The notes beneath the pieces are model-generated. The model was not told the DNA's origin. It saw only the letters and a program-made list of their open reading frames with translations, and did not search any database. The position numbers and the translations under genes are program-made. Positions 41,894-51,621 of a stretch of DNA of 64,000 nucleotides are shown here, one piece after another (the stretch's first letter is position 1; each line of letters starts with the position of its first letter). Source of the DNA: Malaciobacter marinus (GTDB taxonomy: Bacteria; Campylobacterota; Campylobacteria; Campylobacterales; Arcobacteraceae); assembly GCF_003544855.1 (NCBI RefSeq), contig NZ_CP032101.1, positions 434,001-498,000 of the forward strand. Direction: 5' to 3'.

Positions 41894-44698
41894 CTATGCT
41901 TTATATATTTTCACAGCGCATTTTTTAAAATCTGTTTGTTTTGATTGAGGACAAGTATAATCAGCACAAACTTTATTAATAAACACTTTTTCATCAAACC
42001 AAGGTACAAATACAAGTCCTCTTGATGGTCTATTTCTTCCTCTAGTTTCGACTCTTGCTTTAACTTTTCCTCTTCTACTTTCAACCCAACAAAGTCCACC
42101 TTGTTTTACATCATATTTTTTTGCATCTGCTGGATGCATATAACAAAGTGCTTCTGGTACTGCTCTGTATAATTCAGGAACTCTCATTGTCATAGTTCCA
42201 GAGTGCCAATGTTCAAGTACTCTACCTGTGCTTAACCATACTGGATATTGCTCATCTGGCATTTCAGGTGAATCCATATAAGGTCTTGCAAAGATTTTTG
42301 CTTTATTTTTTAAAGGTTTTTTATTTTTGTCTGTTATTCCTTTTAAATCACCTTGTGCTAAAGCTTTTGCTAATTTTCCATAGAAAGCAAAGTCAGTTCC
42401 AGTTTTTCCATATTTTTTAGCATAAGGATCATATTTAGTATTGAATCTCCATTGAGTCTCTTTACCATCAACAACTGGCCATTTTAATCCTCTTACTTTG
42501 TGATAAGTATCAAAATCAGCTAAATCATGTGCATGACCTCTACCAAAATCTGCATACTCTTCAAATAAGTATTTTTGAATAAAGAATCCATATCCTTTAA
42601 ATATTTCGCCATCACTACCAACAACATTTCTGCTATCTCCATATCCTTCAGAGTTATCAAAACCTGCTTGAATTGGATCATTTTTATCTAATTTATAAGA
42701 TTTTGCTTTTTCATTTGCAAATAAAATATCATACATAGATGTATTTTCATCGTATCCCATAGCTTTTGCTTTTGAAATAACATCTGGTAGTTTCTTACCA
42801 TTTCTTAATGTATATTCACCCCATAAATCTTTTACCGTAAATCTTTTTGATAATTCAACCCATTGCCAAGTATCTGACATTGAATCACCTACTGGTAGAA
42901 CTTGTTGTCTCCAATGTTGTGTTCTTCTTTCTGCATTACCATATGCTCCCCATTTTTCATAAATCATAGCAGTTGGTAAAATTAAATCAGATACTTTTGC
43001 AGAAATACCTGGATATCCATCAGAACAAACAATAAAGTTATCCATCTCTCTTGCTGCTTTTATCCAATGACTAGCACTTGCAGTATCTTGATATGGGTTA
43101 CAAACATTTACCCATGCAAATTTTACTACGCCATCTTCAATATCTCTGTGAATTTTCATAATATGTTGATTTCCAACAGGATTTAAAGTTTCACTTGGAA
43201 TTTTCCAAGCTTTTTCACAAATATCTCTATGTTTTTTAACTTTTACCATCATGTCAGCAGGTAATCTATGACAGAAAGTTCCAACTTCTCTTGCAGTTCC
43301 ACAAGCACTTGGTTGTCCTGTTAAACTAAATGCACCAGAACCTGGTTTTGCTTGTTTATTTAATAAAAAGTGAACATTATATGCTAAAGTATTTACCCAA
43401 GTTCCTCTTGTATGTTGGTTCATACCCATAGTCCAAAATGATACTACTTTTCTATTTTTTTGAATATATAAATTAGCTAATTCTTTGATTTTTTTCTTAA
43501 ACTCTTCATCAGTTTCATCAGGATCACCTTTTGATACTTGAGTTACATAATCTGCATCATATGGATCTAGGAATTTTTTATACTCTTCAAAAGAGATTTC
43601 CCAGTGTTTTAAACCAGCTGGTTTATTTATCATATTATCCCCAGCTTTGTATCCATAAGGAGCTAAGGCAGGAGCTTCATCTTCTGAAACTATTTTTGAC
43701 ATTTCTTTAGAAATAGTTTCCATTTCTTTATCAGTATATTTACCTTCTTTGATGGCTTTTTCATCAGATCTTCTCATACCATAACCCATATTTACTGGAC
43801 TTGCAGCAAATACAATATGTTCTTTTACAAAATCCCAATCAATTGATTCAGGGTGATTATATACAATCTCTCTTGCAATATAGTTCCATAAAGCTAAATC
43901 AGAATTTGGTTTAAAGATAATTTCAATGTCTGCTAAATCTGAAGTTCTGTGTCTATAAGTTGAAAGGTTAATAACTTTTACATTATTAGGATCAGATAAT
44001 TTTCTATCAGTTACCCTTGACCATAAAATAGGGTGCATTTCTGCCATATTTGAACCCCAAGAAACAACAGTATCAGTAAGTTCAATGTCATCATAACATC
44101 CAGATGGTTCATCAATACCAAAAGTTTGGTAAAAACCAACAACAGCTGATGCCATACAGTGTCTTGCATTTGGATCAATTGCATTACTTCTAAATCCAGC
44201 TTTCATCATTTTTTGAGCTGCATAACCTTCCATAACTGTATATTGTCCAGAAGCAAATACACCAACACCCTCAGGTCCAGACTCTTTAAGTGCTTTTTTA
44301 ATATGAAATTCCATTTCATCAAAAGCTCTTTCCCAAGAAATAGGAGCAAATTTTCCATTTTTGTCAAATTCACCTTTTGCATTAACTCTTAGTAAAGGTT
44401 GCTTTAATCTATCGGCACCATACATGATTTTTGCATTAAAATAACCTTTAATACAATTTAACCCTCTATTTACAGGTGCTGCTGGATCACCCTTTACTGC
44501 AACAATTTTTCCATTTTTCGTAGCAAGCATAATACCACAACCAGTACCACAGAAACGACAAGCTGCTTTGTCCCATCTCCAGTCACCCTCTAGCTTATTT
44601 GCTGCTGCTTGAACTTCTGTTGGCATACTCATACCAACTGCTGCTGCTGCAGAAGCTGCGGCTGAACTTCTAAGAAAATCTCTTCTTGAAAGCGACAT
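41894..44698 (-). CDS. napA: Periplasmic nitrate reductase catalytic subunit
   Basis: 934 residues from the ATG at 44698, which has AAAGGAG five bases before it; an ATG nine codons upstream has no such site. The Tat signal is [19 protein letters not shown]. The [4Fe-4S] ligands are C47, C50, C54 and C82 (CRFCGTGCG... NCIKG), and the molybdenum ligand is C181 in [10 protein letters not shown]. It reduces nitrate to nitrite in the periplasm using a bis-MGD cofactor. Length fits NapA of Campylobacterota (about 920-940). It is the first gene of napAGHBFLD and has a Crp/Fnr-type promoter. Confidence 0.96.
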   Translation of the reverse strand: MSLSRRDFLRSSAAASAAAAVGMSMPTEVQAAANKLEGDWRWDKAACRFCGTGCGIMLATKNGKIVAVKGDPAAPVNRGLNCIKGYFNAKIMYGADRLKQPLLRVNAKGEFDKNGKFAPISWERAFDEMEFHIKKALKESGPEGVGVFASGQYTVMEGYAAQKMMKAGFRSNAIDPNARHCMASAVVGFYQTFGIDEPSGCYDDIELTDTVVSWGSNMAEMHPILWSRVTDRKLSDPNNVKVINLSTYRHRTSDLADIEIIFKPNSDLALWNYIAREIVYNHPESIDWDFVKEHIVFAASPVNMGYGMRRSDEKAIKEGKYTDKEMETISKEMSKIVSEDEAPALAPYGYKAGDNMINKPAGLKHWEISFEEYKKFLDPYDADYVTQVSKGDPDETDEEFKKKIKELANLYIQKNRKVVSFWTMGMNQHTRGTWVNTLAYNVHFLLNKQAKPGSGAFSLTGQPSACGTAREVGTFCHRLPADMMVKVKKHRDICEKAWKIPSETLNPVGNQHIMKIHRDIEDGVVKFAWVNVCNPYQDTASASHWIKAAREMDNFIVCSDGYPGISAKVSDLILPTAMIYEKWGAYGNAERRTQHWRQQVLPVGDSMSDTWQWVELSKRFTVKDLWGEYTLRNGKKLPDVISKAKAMGYDENTSMYDILFANEKAKSYKLDKNDPIQAGFDNSEGYGDSRNVVGSDGEIFKGYGFFIQKYLFEEYADFGRGHAHDLADFDTYHKVRGLKWPVVDGKETQWRFNTKYDPYAKKYGKTGTDFAFYGKLAKALAQGDLKGITDKNKKPLKNKAKIFARPYMDSPEMPDEQYPVWLSTGRVLEHWHSGTMTMRVPELYRAVPEALCYMHPADAKKYDVKQGGLCWVESRRGKVKARVETRGRNRPSRGLVFVPWFDEKVFINKVCADYTCPQSKQTDFKKCAVKIYKA

Positions 44699-44729
44699 CT
44701 TATCTCCTTTAAAATTTTGTTTCATAAGA

Positions 44730-44771
44730 ATTGTATCACTTATTTTAAATATAATAATTGACCTTAGTCAA
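44730..44771 (-). promoter_or_regulatory. Crp/Fnr-type promoter of the nap operon
   Basis: TTGACCTTAGTCAA (44758-44771) is a palindrome with perfect TTGAC/GTCAA arms. The minus-strand -10 box TACAAT lies at 44735-44730, centre-to-centre 32 bp from the palindrome, placing the site at -41.5 for a start near 44723, 25 bases from the napA start codon. Confidence 0.75.
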
Positions 44772-44878
44772 ATAATATAAGTTTAAATTAAGATAATTCT
44801 TGTCGGGTTTTAATTGTTTTAAAACTACTTTTTAACATAAAATAAAGTAGAATTAAAAAAACACTTAAGGCGAATGAT

Positions 44879-45445
44879 TTGAATTATTTACCAATATTTT
44901 TAAATATGAAAAATAAAAAGGTATTAGTAATTGGAGGAGGTGAAGTGGCTCATAGAAAGGTCCTTTCACTGTTAAAGTTTACTAAAGATATTATGATTGT
45001 TTCTTCACATATCAAGACTGAACTTAAAATGACAATAAATAAATATAGCTTAATATATCTACAAGACAATTACAATAGTAAATATTTAGAAAAAATTGAT
45101 ATATTAATTGTGGCAGTTGATGATTTAAAATTACAAAAAAATATTTATGAAGAAACAAAAGATAAGAAAATCATGTGTAATTTTTCAGACTTTGAAGAGT
45201 ATTGTGATTTTATTTTACCCTCATATATAAAAAAAGATGATTTAGTTGTATGTGTATCAACAATGGGAAGTGCACCAGCATTTGCTAAAGAGTTTAAAAA
45301 ATATATTGAAAAATTAATTCCTAATGATATTGATTGTTTTTTAAAGCAAATGAAAGATTTAAGAACAACTTTACCAAAGGGAAAAAAGAGAATGGACCTT
45401 TTAAGACAAAAGGCCCAAAAATATATTCAGAATTTTAAACAATAG
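44879..45445 (+). CDS. Met8/CysG-N-like precorrin-2 dehydrogenase / sirohydrochlorin ferrochelatase
   Basis: 188 residues from a TTG with AAGG eight bases upstream; homologues typically begin with the same N-Y-L-P-I-F-L segment. The NAD-binding Rossmann motif is VLVIGGGEVAHRKVLSLLKF (about 14-33), followed by FSDFEEYCDFILPSYIKKDDLVVCVSTMGSAPAFAKEFKKYIEKL, typical of the Met8 domain. It makes siroheme, or an intermediate toward other modified hemes, from precorrin-2. It is divergent from nap, and the two share the 180-bp intergenic region. No CysG methyltransferase domain is fused. Confidence 0.85.
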   Translation: MNYLPIFLNMKNKKVLVIGGGEVAHRKVLSLLKFTKDIMIVSSHIKTELKMTINKYSLIYLQDNYNSKYLEKIDILIVAVDDLKLQKNIYEETKDKKIMCNFSDFEEYCDFILPSYIKKDDLVVCVSTMGSAPAFAKEFKKYIEKLIPNDIDCFLKQMKDLRTTLPKGKKRMDLLRQKAQKYIQNFKQ

Positions 45446-46427
45446 ATTCTTTTGTTTTACAATTTTTAGATAAAGAGTTAAGCTCTTTTTTAAGCTCTTC
45501 TAATTTATGAGTAAAGTTTAATAAATTTTCTTGTGATTCAATTACCATATCTTCACTTTTATATAATTGGCTTGATAAATCTCTTGATTCACTTAATTCA
45601 TCAAGGATTTCATCAAATTCATTTGTCAAATCTTCTAGTTTTTTTGAAGCATTATCTGAATAAGCCATTGCTGCATTTATTTTATTGATAAAGCAATTAA
45701 GTGTATTTGTTGCTTCTACTATCTCTTTTTCTGCTTCAAAATGTATTAAATCAATCGGCTCATTTAATTTGCCTTCTTTTATTTTATTAGATAATTCTAT
45801 AAATTTTTTAGCATTTTCTTCCATACTTTTTAATTGAAAATAACTATAGATAATTAAGTTAATAATTATTAGTGCAAAAAGATATTGAAAATATTTTATA
45901 AATGTTGTTTTTCTTTCTGAATATGTTGTATATAAACTTACAATTTTATCAACTTCATTTAGTAAATTATTGTTAGTAGCATATACAGTATCAACTAAAA
46001 TTTTTAATGTTTTTTCATTTTTCCCATTTCTATTTTGTAATAGTTTTTTAATATCTTCAATATTTTTATAAAAACTAGACCATAAAATCTCTACTTTTGA
46101 TATTTGATTAGAAATAGCAGTAGTTGGTGCTGGTTCTATTTTGATTAAATGATTTCCATCTTTTAAAGAGTTTAAGTTATATATAAATTCTTGAGTTGCA
46201 TTATCAAGTTCTGAAAAACTATGTTGATTATTGTGATAAAGATAAAATACATTTTTTGATATTTTTTGAGTTAGCATCCTTTGTTTACCTGCAATATTTA
46301 TTATTAGAGCATCTTTTTCATTTTTTGCATTTAAATATATTGTTGTTGCTATAACACTTGACATTAAAATAACAAATAATAAACCAATTGTTTTGATTTT
46401 ATTACTTATTGCTGCTGTTTTTTTCAT
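45435..46427 (-). CDS. PilJ/NarX-type sensor domain membrane protein without output domain
   Basis: 330 residues: helix 1 (about 13-32), a periplasmic helical region (33-180) starting LIINIAGKQRMLTQKISKNVFYLYHN, helix 2 (181-200), then cytoplasmic coiled coil (210-325). The INIAGKQRMLTQ segment is the hallmark of the PilJ-type domain, related to the nitrate-binding domain of NarX, in which this helix carries the ligand-binding arginine. No kinase, GGDEF or methyl-accepting domain follows. It overlaps the Crp/Fnr gene by 4 bases. A nitrate/nitrite-sensing role beside the nap operon is plausible but inferred. Confidence 0.72.
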   Translation of the reverse strand: MKKTAAISNKIKTIGLLFVILMSSVIATTIYLNAKNEKDALIINIAGKQRMLTQKISKNVFYLYHNNQHSFSELDNATQEFIYNLNSLKDGNHLIKIEPAPTTAISNQISKVEILWSSFYKNIEDIKKLLQNRNGKNEKTLKILVDTVYATNNNLLNEVDKIVSLYTTYSERKTTFIKYFQYLFALIIINLIIYSYFQLKSMEENAKKFIELSNKIKEGKLNEPIDLIHFEAEKEIVEATNTLNCFINKINAAMAYSDNASKKLEDLTNEFDEILDELSESRDLSSQLYKSEDMVIESQENLLNFTHKLEELKKELNSLSKNCKTKESIV

Positions 46428-47089
46428 ACACCAATTCCTTTGAATATTGATACAAGTTCTTCTTTGTTTAGAATTGTTACTTTACTATTTTGGATACTTA
46501 TTGTTTTATTTCTACTTAATCTTTTTAAAACTCTTGATAAAGTTTCTGGTTGAATATGTAACATAAATGATACTTCTTGTCTTTTTAATTGATTAAACAT
46601 ATCTAAATCTTGAGTTAACATAAATGCAACTTTAGCAGTTGCATCAAATACTAATTCTCTATTTATAATACATTGAAATTGTTGACTTTTTTTTAGTAAA
46701 ACTTCAATTAGCTTTGAAGTTAAAATATTTTTATCTAAAAAGTTTTCTTTAAACTTTTCATAATCAACAACCAATATAGTTGAATTTTGCGTAAATTCAG
46801 CATTTGAAAAACATTGTATTTCTTTACTATCTAATGAAGATAGCTCTGATATCATACTATTTTTATATATGTGATATAAAAAAATCTCGTTTCCAAATTT
46901 GTCAACTTTATATATTTTTATTAAACCATCTACTAGAAACATAAGTTTATTATTTATTTCCGTTTCATAATATAAAATTGAATTCTTAGGATAAGTAGAT
47001 ACATTTGAAAAGCTAGCTAATGTATTTACTTGTTTTTCATTTAGTTCTTCAAAAAATTCAATATTTTTTATAGTATCTTCTAATAACAA
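46424..47089 (-). CDS. Crp/Fnr-family regulator (Nss-like)
   Basis: 221 residues: a cyclic-nucleotide-binding-like beta domain (about 15-120), a dimer helix (120-150) and a winged helix with recognition helix QPETLSRVLKRLSR. E182, S185 and R186 match the E-xx-SR of FNR that contacts TTGA, the half-site found in front of nrf and nap. The N-terminal cysteine cluster of FNR is absent; the only cysteines are C93 and C140. It therefore resembles the Nss/Nsr-type regulators of Wolinella and Campylobacter that respond to nitrogen oxides. It is the first gene of a two-gene operon with the PilJ-like protein. Confidence 0.85.
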   Translation of the reverse strand: MLLEDTIKNIEFFEELNEKQVNTLASFSNVSTYPKNSILYYETEINNKLMFLVDGLIKIYKVDKFGNEIFLYHIYKNSMISELSSLDSKEIQCFSNAEFTQNSTILVVDYEKFKENFLDKNILTSKLIEVLLKKSQQFQCIINRELVFDATAKVAFMLTQDLDMFNQLKRQEVSFMLHIQPETLSRVLKRLSRNKTISIQNSKVTILNKEELVSIFKGIGV

Positions 47090-47187
47090 TAATATCCTTT
47101 TGTAATTTTTTTATTTAAGCAATTCTATATTATCCTATTATAAAATTTGATTAATTATATTATAATATTCATTAATAAGGTTAGAAA

Positions 47188-48105
47188 TTGAGTTTTAAAA
47201 AATATATAAAAGCTGTTGGAACAGGTTTTAAAGGAAATAGAGATTTACAAGAAGATGAGGTTATAGATGCAATAACAAAAATCTTAAATAAAGAGGCAAG
47301 TGATGCGCAAATAGGAGCATTTTTAATAGGATTTAGAGTAAAACTTGAAAGTGATGATGAACTAAAAGCTTGTGTAAAAGCACTGAGAAATTTTATGCAA
47401 TTTTATGAAGTAAAAGACTCAATTGAGCTTGGTTATTCATTTGATGGAAGAGTAAGAAATCCTTTTTTATTCCCTTTATTCAAAGATATATTAAAGCAGT
47501 TTTATGAAAAAAACAGTGATATTAAACCTCTAAATTTAATAATTTCAACAGATAAGTTACAACCAGCAAAGATTGGAATGTGTACAAAAGATTTGGTTTT
47601 AGAGTATGATTTAGGTGAGAATATATATACTTTTAATAGGGCAAATTATTTAAAACAATTAAGTGATTTAACTTCAGTAAGGCATGAATTAGGCCTTAGA
47701 ACTGTTTTTAATACAGTAGAAAAACTTTTAGGAGTTGCAAAAAGTGAATATGCAGTAACTACAGCTTTTCATAAACCATATGTGAAAAAGTATATTGAAG
47801 TTTTTAAAGACTATTTTGAAGATGTAAGCGTAGTAAAAGGAGCTGAGGGTAGTCCTGAGGTCTTTTCAGATGGTAAGTATTGGCAAAAAATAGATGAAAA
47901 AATAGTTGAAACAAGTTTTAATTTAAAAGATTATGGTATTAATTATAATAGAAAATATGAACATATATCTTTAGAAGAGACTAAAAATATAATTAATAAT
48001 CCTGATGAAGAGATTATAAAGCTAAGTAAGTTTAATATTGCATTATATTTACTCTTTTCAAAAAGAGTTAACTCTTTAGATGAAGCTTGGCAGCGATTAA
48101 ATTAA
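47188..48105 (+). CDS. TrpD2/YbiB-like glycosyltransferase-fold protein
   Basis: 305 residues from a TTG with ATAAGG seven bases upstream. It resembles anthranilate phosphoribosyltransferase (helical N-domain LQEDEVIDAITKILNKEASDAQIGAFLIGFRVKLES) but, like the TrpD2/YbiB group, has SFDGRVRNPFLFPLF where TrpD has its glycine-rich PRPP loop. Members of this group bind nucleic acid and do not make tryptophan. It is divergent from one Crp/Fnr gene and 9 bp from the next on its own strand. Its role here is unknown. Confidence 0.75.
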   Translation: MSFKKYIKAVGTGFKGNRDLQEDEVIDAITKILNKEASDAQIGAFLIGFRVKLESDDELKACVKALRNFMQFYEVKDSIELGYSFDGRVRNPFLFPLFKDILKQFYEKNSDIKPLNLIISTDKLQPAKIGMCTKDLVLEYDLGENIYTFNRANYLKQLSDLTSVRHELGLRTVFNTVEKLLGVAKSEYAVTTAFHKPYVKKYIEVFKDYFEDVSVVKGAEGSPEVFSDGKYWQKIDEKIVETSFNLKDYGINYNRKYEHISLEETKNIINNPDEEIIKLSKFNIALYLLFSKRVNSLDEAWQRLN

Positions 48106-48114
48106 GGATGGTAC

Positions 48115-48741
48115 ATGAATTTAAAAGAGCTTTATTTATTTAAAGATTTAGATGAAAAGACGATCAGACAAATAGAAAATATTTCTGTTAAAAGTAATTA
48201 TGTAAAAGATAATATCATCTTTTATGAAGGTGATGAATCAAAATATTTACATTTATTAATAAAAGGTGTAGTTAAACTTTATAAAAGCACAAGTAACAGT
48301 AAAGAGATTGTTATGAAGTATTTTTATGATAATGAACTTATCGCAGAATTAAGTAATTTTGAAAAGATACCTTATCCAGCAAGTGCTGTTGCATATAGTG
48401 AGTGTGAAGTTTTAAAAATTGATTTTGAAAAATTTAGAAAAATTATCTATTCAAATGAAGATTTAATTTTAAAAATACAATCTTCACTTATAAAAAAGAT
48501 AAAAAATTTAGAAAGAATCATCTCTTCACAATTGGTTTTAGATACACATCAAAGAGTTGCAAAATATATAGTTGAGAATCAAGAAGACTTTTTTAATACA
48601 AAAAATATTCTAATTGCTCAAATGCTTAATATAACACCTGAGACTTTATCAAGAGTACTTAGAAATTATAAAGACAAAAGTCTTATTGATATGAAAAATA
48701 AAACTATAAATCAAGAAGAACTTATAACAATTTATAGTTAA
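48115..48741 (+). CDS. Crp/Fnr-family regulator, second copy
   Basis: 208 residues: a beta-roll sensor (20-115), a dimer helix and a winged helix with ITPETLSRVLRNYKDK. E176, S179 and R180 fit TTGA half-site recognition, as in its neighbour at 46424-47089. It has one cysteine only (C97), so no FNR-type iron-sulfur centre. It follows the TrpD2-like gene at 9 bp and is probably co-transcribed with it; moaA follows 66 bp downstream. Together with the other copy it is a candidate activator of nap, nrf and the small RNA. Confidence 0.85.
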   Translation: MNLKELYLFKDLDEKTIRQIENISVKSNYVKDNIIFYEGDESKYLHLLIKGVVKLYKSTSNSKEIVMKYFYDNELIAELSNFEKIPYPASAVAYSECEVLKIDFEKFRKIIYSNEDLILKIQSSLIKKIKNLERIISSQLVLDTHQRVAKYIVENQEDFFNTKNILIAQMLNITPETLSRVLRNYKDKSLIDMKNKTINQEELITIYS

Positions 48742-48807
48742 AATTTTTCTAGAATTAAGCTTTTTTATATTAAGCTTTTAAAATTTTTAAAAAAAAGTGA
48801 GAAAATT

Positions 48808-49776
48808 ATGTTAATAGATGGACATAATAGAGTTGTTGATTATTTAAGAGTATCTGTTACTGAAAGATGTAATTTTAGGTGCCAATACTGTATGCCTGAA
48901 AAACCTTTTTCGTGGGTTCCAAAAGAGAACTTACTTTCATATGAAGATTTATTTAAATTTATAAAAGTTTCAATTGATGAGGGTATAAAAAAAGTTAGAA
49001 TTACAGGTGGTGAACCTCTTTTAAGAGAAGATTTAGACAGCTTTATTAAAATGATATATGATTATAAAAGTGATATAGATTTAGCACTTACAACAAACGC
49101 TTACTTATTACCTAAAGTTGCCCAAAAACTCAAGGATGCTGGACTAAAAAGAATCAATGTTTCACTTGATACTTTAAAGCCAGATGTAGCAGCAAAAATT
49201 GCTCAAAAAGATGTTTTGGCAAAGGTTTTAGAAGGAATAAAAAAAGCAGATGAAGTAGGTTTGAAAATCAAAGTAAATTGTGTTCCTATAAAAGGAATAA
49301 ATGATGATGGAATTATAGAAGTTTTAGAGTTTTGTAAAGAACGAGGATATGTAGTAAGATTTATTGAGTTTATGGAAAATCATTATGCAAAAGATAGTGC
49401 AAAAGGTTTAGACTCAAAAGAGATTAAAGATATAATTTCTAAAAAATATAATTTTAAAATGGTTCCAAGAGACACTAGTTCACCTGCTCAATATTATGAG
49501 TTAGAAGATGGTTATCAATTTGGAATAATTGAACCTCATAAAGATGATTTTTGTGCTTCATGTAATAGAATCAGATTAACAGCTGAGGGATTCTTAATTC
49601 CATGCTTATATTTTGAAGATGCAATGAGTATTAAAGATGCGGTTCAAAATGATGAGATTGATAAAGCAGTTGATATTTTAAAAGAGGTTTTAAGAACAAA
49701 ACCTGAAAAAAACAAATGGTCAGAAGAAGATGGAACTGAAACTTCAACAAGAGCATTTTATGAAACGGGAGGATGA
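48808..49776 (+). CDS. moaA: GTP 3',8-cyclase MoaA
   Basis: 322 residues. The radical-SAM cluster is C21, C25 and C28 in [11 protein letters not shown]. The C-terminal second cluster ligands lie in [19 protein letters not shown], and the protein ends in the expected Gly-Gly. It makes cyclic pyranopterin for the molybdenum cofactor that NapA needs, which explains its place beside nap genes. GTPase-binding residues (TGGEPLLR) are present. Confidence 0.95.
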   Translation: MLIDGHNRVVDYLRVSVTERCNFRCQYCMPEKPFSWVPKENLLSYEDLFKFIKVSIDEGIKKVRITGGEPLLREDLDSFIKMIYDYKSDIDLALTTNAYLLPKVAQKLKDAGLKRINVSLDTLKPDVAAKIAQKDVLAKVLEGIKKADEVGLKIKVNCVPIKGINDDGIIEVLEFCKERGYVVRFIEFMENHYAKDSAKGLDSKEIKDIISKKYNFKMVPRDTSSPAQYYELEDGYQFGIIEPHKDDFCASCNRIRLTAEGFLIPCLYFEDAMSIKDAVQNDEIDKAVDILKEVLRTKPEKNKWSEEDGTETSTRAFYETGG

Positions 49777-49790
49777 AAATCCTTTTATTT

Positions 49791-49819
49791 AAATAGTAAA
49801 AGTTTTACTTTTACTATTT
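49791..49819. terminator. Bidirectional terminator between moaA and a convergent gene
   Basis: A perfect 12-bp stem (AAATAGTAAAAG / CTTTTACTATTT) has the loop TTTTA. It lies 15 bp past the moaA stop and covers the stop codon of the convergent gene. Confidence 0.7.
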
Positions 49820-50653
49820 ATTTCTTACAATATTTGCTAATTTATTTTTAATAGTAACACCTTTAAACTCTTTTAACATTTTAAGTTCAGGCTTTTTATT
49901 TACATTATAAAACTCTACCATATATCCAATAGGATTTGAACGAAGAGCAATAAAACTATCTTTTAATTGAGTATTTTTTACCATAAATTCATTATTAGTA
50001 TTTTTTTGTACATCATTATAATCTTTATATAAAGACTCTATTTGTAATCTTAATGCCAAAAATTCTTTTTTATTTTTTGATATAACACCTATAATATAAG
50101 ACTTCTCATCTTTTTTAATAAATTTTTGCTCTTTAGCTATATCAATATTTAATTCATCAATAAGTTTTATAAACTTGATATCATCTTTATGCCCTAAATT
50201 ATATTTTAATAAAAAAGTAGCAATTTCTTCAGACTTTTCAAGTCCAAAATCATATAAAAGTCCATCTGTTAAAACAACTTTTTTATCATCATTTAGTGTA
50301 AAAGTAGCAGTGAAATTTGAATAAATATTTCCAGTAAGGTAGTTTATCTCAGTTTTTGTATCTTTAATGTCTTTAATATTTATACTATTTGTTTTATATA
50401 CTTTTTTATTATCATAAACTGTCCAAGATAAAATATCATTTTCAACTTTTAATTCTAATCTTCTTTGAACCAGTAAAACATAAAATATAGATGCAATCTG
50501 AAAAGCCATTAAAAAAAATGCTAAAAACATTAATAGGGTATAAACTCCACCTTTTTGAATATATCCTTGATACATTACAAGTGCAAAAATAGCAAAGGCT
50601 ACAAGCATATAAAGTTTATATATAATCTCTTTTTTATAGGTGATATTTAACAT
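49814..50653 (-). CDS. Membrane protein of unknown function
   Basis: 279 residues with two N-terminal helices (about 12-30 and 35-62), followed by a cytoplasmic beta-rich part (KVENDILSWTVYDNKKVYKTNSINIKDIKD...) resembling bacterial PH-like domains in rhythm, and a charged helical C-terminus. I do not recognise a family. It is a single gene, convergent with moaA and divergent from rpsO. Confidence 0.6.
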   Translation of the reverse strand: MLNITYKKEIIYKLYMLVAFAIFALVMYQGYIQKGGVYTLLMFLAFFLMAFQIASIFYVLLVQRRLELKVENDILSWTVYDNKKVYKTNSINIKDIKDTKTEINYLTGNIYSNFTATFTLNDDKKVVLTDGLLYDFGLEKSEEIATFLLKYNLGHKDDIKFIKLIDELNIDIAKEQKFIKKDEKSYIIGVISKNKKEFLALRLQIESLYKDYNDVQKNTNNEFMVKNTQLKDSFIALRSNPIGYMVEFYNVNKKPELKMLKEFKGVTIKNKLANIVRNK

Positions 50654-50794
50654 AAATTTCCTTTTAAGAAGTAGGGATTTTATTTTTGAAGAAGGTTTAA
50701 TTATAACTTAAACTAGCTTTAATAATAGTTTGATATAATTCGCGTCCACTTAAAATTTGTTTAAGTGAGATTATATACCTATTAGGAGGTCATT

Positions 50795-51067
50795 ATGGCT
50801 TTAGATCAGGACGTAAAAGCAAGTATTATTGCAAAGTTCAAAAAAAATGATAAAGATACAGGTTCTTCAGAAGTACAAATTGCATTATTAACAGAGCAAA
50901 TTAGAGTATTAACTGAGCATTTAAAAATCAACAAACAAGATCACTCATCAAGATTAGGTCTTTTAAAAATGGTTGGTAAAAGAAAAAGACTTTTAAAATA
51001 TTTAAAAAATACAGCTCATGATAGATTCACAGCAGTAGTTACTGAATTAGGAATTAGAGCTAAGTAA
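50795..51067 (+). CDS. rpsO: 30S ribosomal protein S15
   Basis: 90 residues, the normal length. It contains [49 protein letters not shown], the highly conserved S15 core that binds 16S rRNA. A strong AGGAGG ribosome-binding site lies eight bases upstream of the ATG. A single-gene transcript ended by a strong terminator. Confidence 0.98.
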   Translation: MALDQDVKASIIAKFKKNDKDTGSSEVQIALLTEQIRVLTEHLKINKQDHSSRLGLLKMVGKRKRLLKYLKNTAHDRFTAVVTELGIRAK

Positions 51068-51089
51068 GTTTATTTAAACTGAAATCTTT

Positions 51090-51123
51090 AAAGGTTGCAA
51101 GTTTTCTTGCAACCTTTTTTTTT
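51090..51123 (+). terminator. Rho-independent terminator of rpsO
   Basis: A perfect 12-bp stem (AAAGGTTGCAAG / CTTGCAACCTTT) has a TTTT loop followed by nine T in all. It is the cleanest terminator in the window. Confidence 0.92.
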
Positions 51124-51219
51124 AAATTTTTTATAAATACAGAATTTAGTTTTTAAAAAAAATTAATATTAATTTTACTTCTAGTAGAATATGTTTATTA
51201 AAAATTAGTTAGGAAAAGT

Positions 51220-51621
51220 ATGTTATTAACAAAAAAAAGCGAATATGCATTGTTATCTTTAATATCAATTGCAAAAAGTGACAAACCAAAAAATGTTGAT
51301 GTTTTATCAAAAGAGCTTAATATCTCAAAGTCATTTTTAGCAAAAATAATGCAAAATTTAGCAAAGCAAGATATTGTAGTGTCTCACAGAGGTGTAAATG
51401 GTGGATTTGCTTTGAAAAAATCATATGACAAACTTACAATATTGGAAATAACAACAGCAGCAGAAGAGAGAATACCATCTGTATTTGAGTGCTCTCCATC
51501 AGCAAATTCATGCCCATCAGATGTTGCTAATACTTGTACAATTTGGCCTTTACTAAATAATTTACAAAATAAAATAAACGTGTTCTTGAAGGACTTAACC
51601 CTTAAGGACATAGCTTCATGA
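51220..51621 (+). CDS. Rrf2-family iron-sulfur regulator
   Basis: 133 residues: a winged helix (LTKKSEYALLSLISIAKSD... VDVLSKELNISKSFLAKIMQNLAKQDIVVSHRGVNGGFAL) and three cysteines C91, C98 and C106, placed like the [2Fe-2S] ligands of IscR and NsrR, though with wider spacing (CX6CX7C). It may sense iron-sulfur status, nitric oxide or redox state. It is the first gene of an operon with a DHH phosphoesterase (4-base overlap) and a Csd4-type peptidase. Confidence 0.88.
   Translation: MLLTKKSEYALLSLISIAKSDKPKNVDVLSKELNISKSFLAKIMQNLAKQDIVVSHRGVNGGFALKKSYDKLTILEITTAAEERIPSVFECSPSANSCPSDVANTCTIWPLLNNLQNKINVFLKDLTLKDIAS

Noticed and set aside
44771-44878. The nap box acting also on the siroheme gene on the plus strand
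   Set aside because: The nearest -10-like hexamer (GATAAT) is centred 30 bp away, off the 32-bp rule seen at three other promoters, so the claim is not supported.
47188-48105. Tryptophan-pathway anthranilate phosphoribosyltransferase (trpD)
   Set aside because: The PRPP-binding glycine loop is replaced by SFDGRVRNP and no other trp genes are near. It fits the TrpD2/YbiB group instead.
48754-48780. AATTAAGCTTTT direct repeats before moaA as an operator
   Set aside because: The repeats are AT-rich around a HindIII-like palindrome and could equally form a weak hairpin ending the upstream gene. Nothing decides between these.
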